Positions 63,128 through 64,000 of a stretch of 64,000 nucleotides of DNA are shown in pieces. Source of the stretch: Anaerolineaceae bacterium. Lineage in GTDB: Bacteria > Chloroflexota > Anaerolineae > Anaerolineales > UBA11657. The notes beneath the pieces are model-generated. The model had not been told where the DNA came from. It saw nothing but the letters and a program-made list of their open reading frames with translations, and made no database searches. Position numbers and translations under genes: made by a program. The stretch is from contig BGOS01000016.1 in NCBI GenBank assembly GCA_003569365.1, forward strand, positions 1-64,000. The letters run 5' to 3'. Positions within the stretch are counted from its first letter, which is position 1, and each line of letters begins with the position of its first letter.

Positions 63128-63328
63128 GGTGTGAGGTTCGGCATGCTAGTAAATCTTTTTGGTGCCGCTTGTGCCCGTCGCTGTCATCAATGGGTGCTGT
63201 GGGCAACTGCTGACGGCTGACGGCTCCCCGCAAAACCGCCTGTTGCGCTGCAGCCGCATAACTTGCTGCGTGGTCCGCCGTTCACCGCCGGCTTTGGTGC
63301 GGTGCCTCAACAAAAATTGGAAGGCAGT

Positions 63329-64000
63329 ATGTCCAACAAATATATGAAGACACGCGCGTTGTACCAGCGCGCAAAGCAAGTCATCCCGTACGGTGTGCAC
63401 TCTAACTTCCGCTATGGCGGCGAAGAAACTGTAATCATTGCGCGCGGCAAGGGCGGGCATGTCTGGGATGTGGATGGAAATGAGTTTATTGATTACCGGC
63501 TGGCGTTTGGTCCGGTGATCCTTGGCCACGCGGATGAGCGCGTGACCGCGCGCGTGACGGCTGCGCTGCAAAGTGGAAACTTGTACGCGCACACCCACCC
63601 CATGGAAGTGACCGTTGCGGAGCGCATGGTGCGCATGTGCCCCGGGTTGGATATGGTGCGTTTTGCCAACTCCGGCACCGAAGCCACCATGCATGCCATC
63701 CGCCTTGCCCGCGCACACACCGGGCGGGATGTGATCCTGAAATTTCAGGGCTGCTACCACGGCTTTCAGGACTACACGCTGTGGTCAACAGCCGGTTCGC
63801 CAGCGAGCGCTGCCGGATCAGCACGCAGCCTGATCCCCATGCAGTCTGGTTCCGGTATTCCGCGCGCCATTCGGGATCTGGTGCTGGTGGCTCCGTTTAA
63901 CGACCCCGAAGCGCTGGAGCGGATTGTGAAGGCGCGCTGGGGCGACATTGCGGCGATCATCATTGAGCCCATCATGGGCAATTCTGCCTCTGTGATGCCC
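63329..64000 (+). CDS. Class-III aminotransferase, glutamate-1-semialdehyde aminomutase-like, 5' part
   Basis: First 224 codons; the gene continues beyond the window. QVIPYGVHSNFRYGG and the substrate loop FGPVILGHADERV, then RFANSGTEATMHAIRLAR (PLP-phosphate site) and LKFQGCYHGFQDY match glutamate-1-semialdehyde 2,1-aminomutase (HemL) closely. IIIEPIMGNSASVMP lies at the cofactor Asp/Glu region; HemL usually has PVAGN. The catalytic Lys is not yet reached. ATG at 63329 follows a GGAAGG site at 63319-63324. It may serve haem synthesis or act as a related aminotransferase; no other haem gene is visible. Confidence 0.85.
   Translation, partial: MSNKYMKTRALYQRAKQVIPYGVHSNFRYGGEETVIIARGKGGHVWDVDGNEFIDYRLAFGPVILGHADERVTARVTAALQSGNLYAHTHPMEVTVAERMVRMCPGLDMVRFANSGTEATMHAIRLARAHTGRDVILKFQGCYHGFQDYTLWSTAGSPASAAGSARSLIPMQSGSGIPRAIRDLVLVAPFNDPEALERIVKARWGDIAAIIIEPIMGNSASVMP

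Noticed and set aside
63128-63328. Riboswitch in the aminotransferase leader
   Set aside because: Several possible stems but no conserved core of a known class could be recognised.
1-64000. CRISPR arrays, insertion sequences, integrases, phage genes
   Set aside because: No regularly spaced repeats, transposase or phage motifs were seen on either strand.

Overview
The window reads as a chromosomal piece of a GC-rich bacterium, most likely a member of Chloroflexota (Anaerolineae-like). This is inference: a lipoprotein built of repeats typical of that phylum, several large GT39/ArnT-like membrane proteins (one with a C-terminal beta domain common in Chloroflexota), three tandem M42 peptidases, and a tRNA without encoded CCA all point that way. 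No mobile element, CRISPR array, rRNA or prophage is visible.

Bases 1-45004 are one very large surface-polysaccharide (EPS/glycan) locus, almost all on the + strand, with stop/start overlaps (ATGA, TAATG, TGATG, GTGA) and few strong Shine-Dalgarno sites. It holds two polyprenyl-phosphate hexose-1-phosphate transferases (1-909, 5811-7226), two WecA/TagO-type transferases (9444-10460 and 36824-38551, the second fused to a CofD/YvcK-like domain), a Wzx flippase (15654-17168), an O-antigen polymerase/ligase with an embedded LamG lectin domain (911-3491), about eleven cytoplasmic glycosyltransferases (counting 48453-49949 outside it), five polytopic GT39-like proteins, and a modification module (SGNH lipoprotein, asparagine synthetase, heparinase II/III, carbamoyltransferase with two tiny membrane proteins, bi-domain oxidoreductase; 18951-29822). 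Sugar-nucleotide genes close the locus: UDP-glucuronate 4-epimerase-like, dTDP-rhamnose 4-epimerase-like, and the heptose enzymes GmhA and GmhB. Four genes in this half (at about 37, 3152, 20482 and 34953) carry single-base frameshifts, which are either consensus errors or real inactivation.

Bases 45104-64000 are mainly housekeeping. Three consecutive M42 metallopeptidases (- strand) are followed by a BcsA/CslA-like GT2, EttA, RecN and AspRS (+). A bidirectional terminator faces a - strand carbon-metabolism block: glutamate-semialdehyde dehydrogenase, transaldolase, an AT-richer PaiB-like gene and transketolase. Then come a repeat lipoprotein that directly follows a tRNA-Gly(CCC) gene under a near-consensus promoter, and the 5' part of a class-III (GSAM-like) aminotransferase that runs off the window.

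Two regulatory patterns recur. Three genes (5811, 48453, 53850) are preceded by an extended or plain -10 box, then a short leader ending in a terminator-like hairpin, then the gene, as in attenuation. Four genes (gmhB, the third M42, recN, transketolase) have a -10 box 9-11 nt before the start codon, predicting leaderless or nearly leaderless mRNAs.
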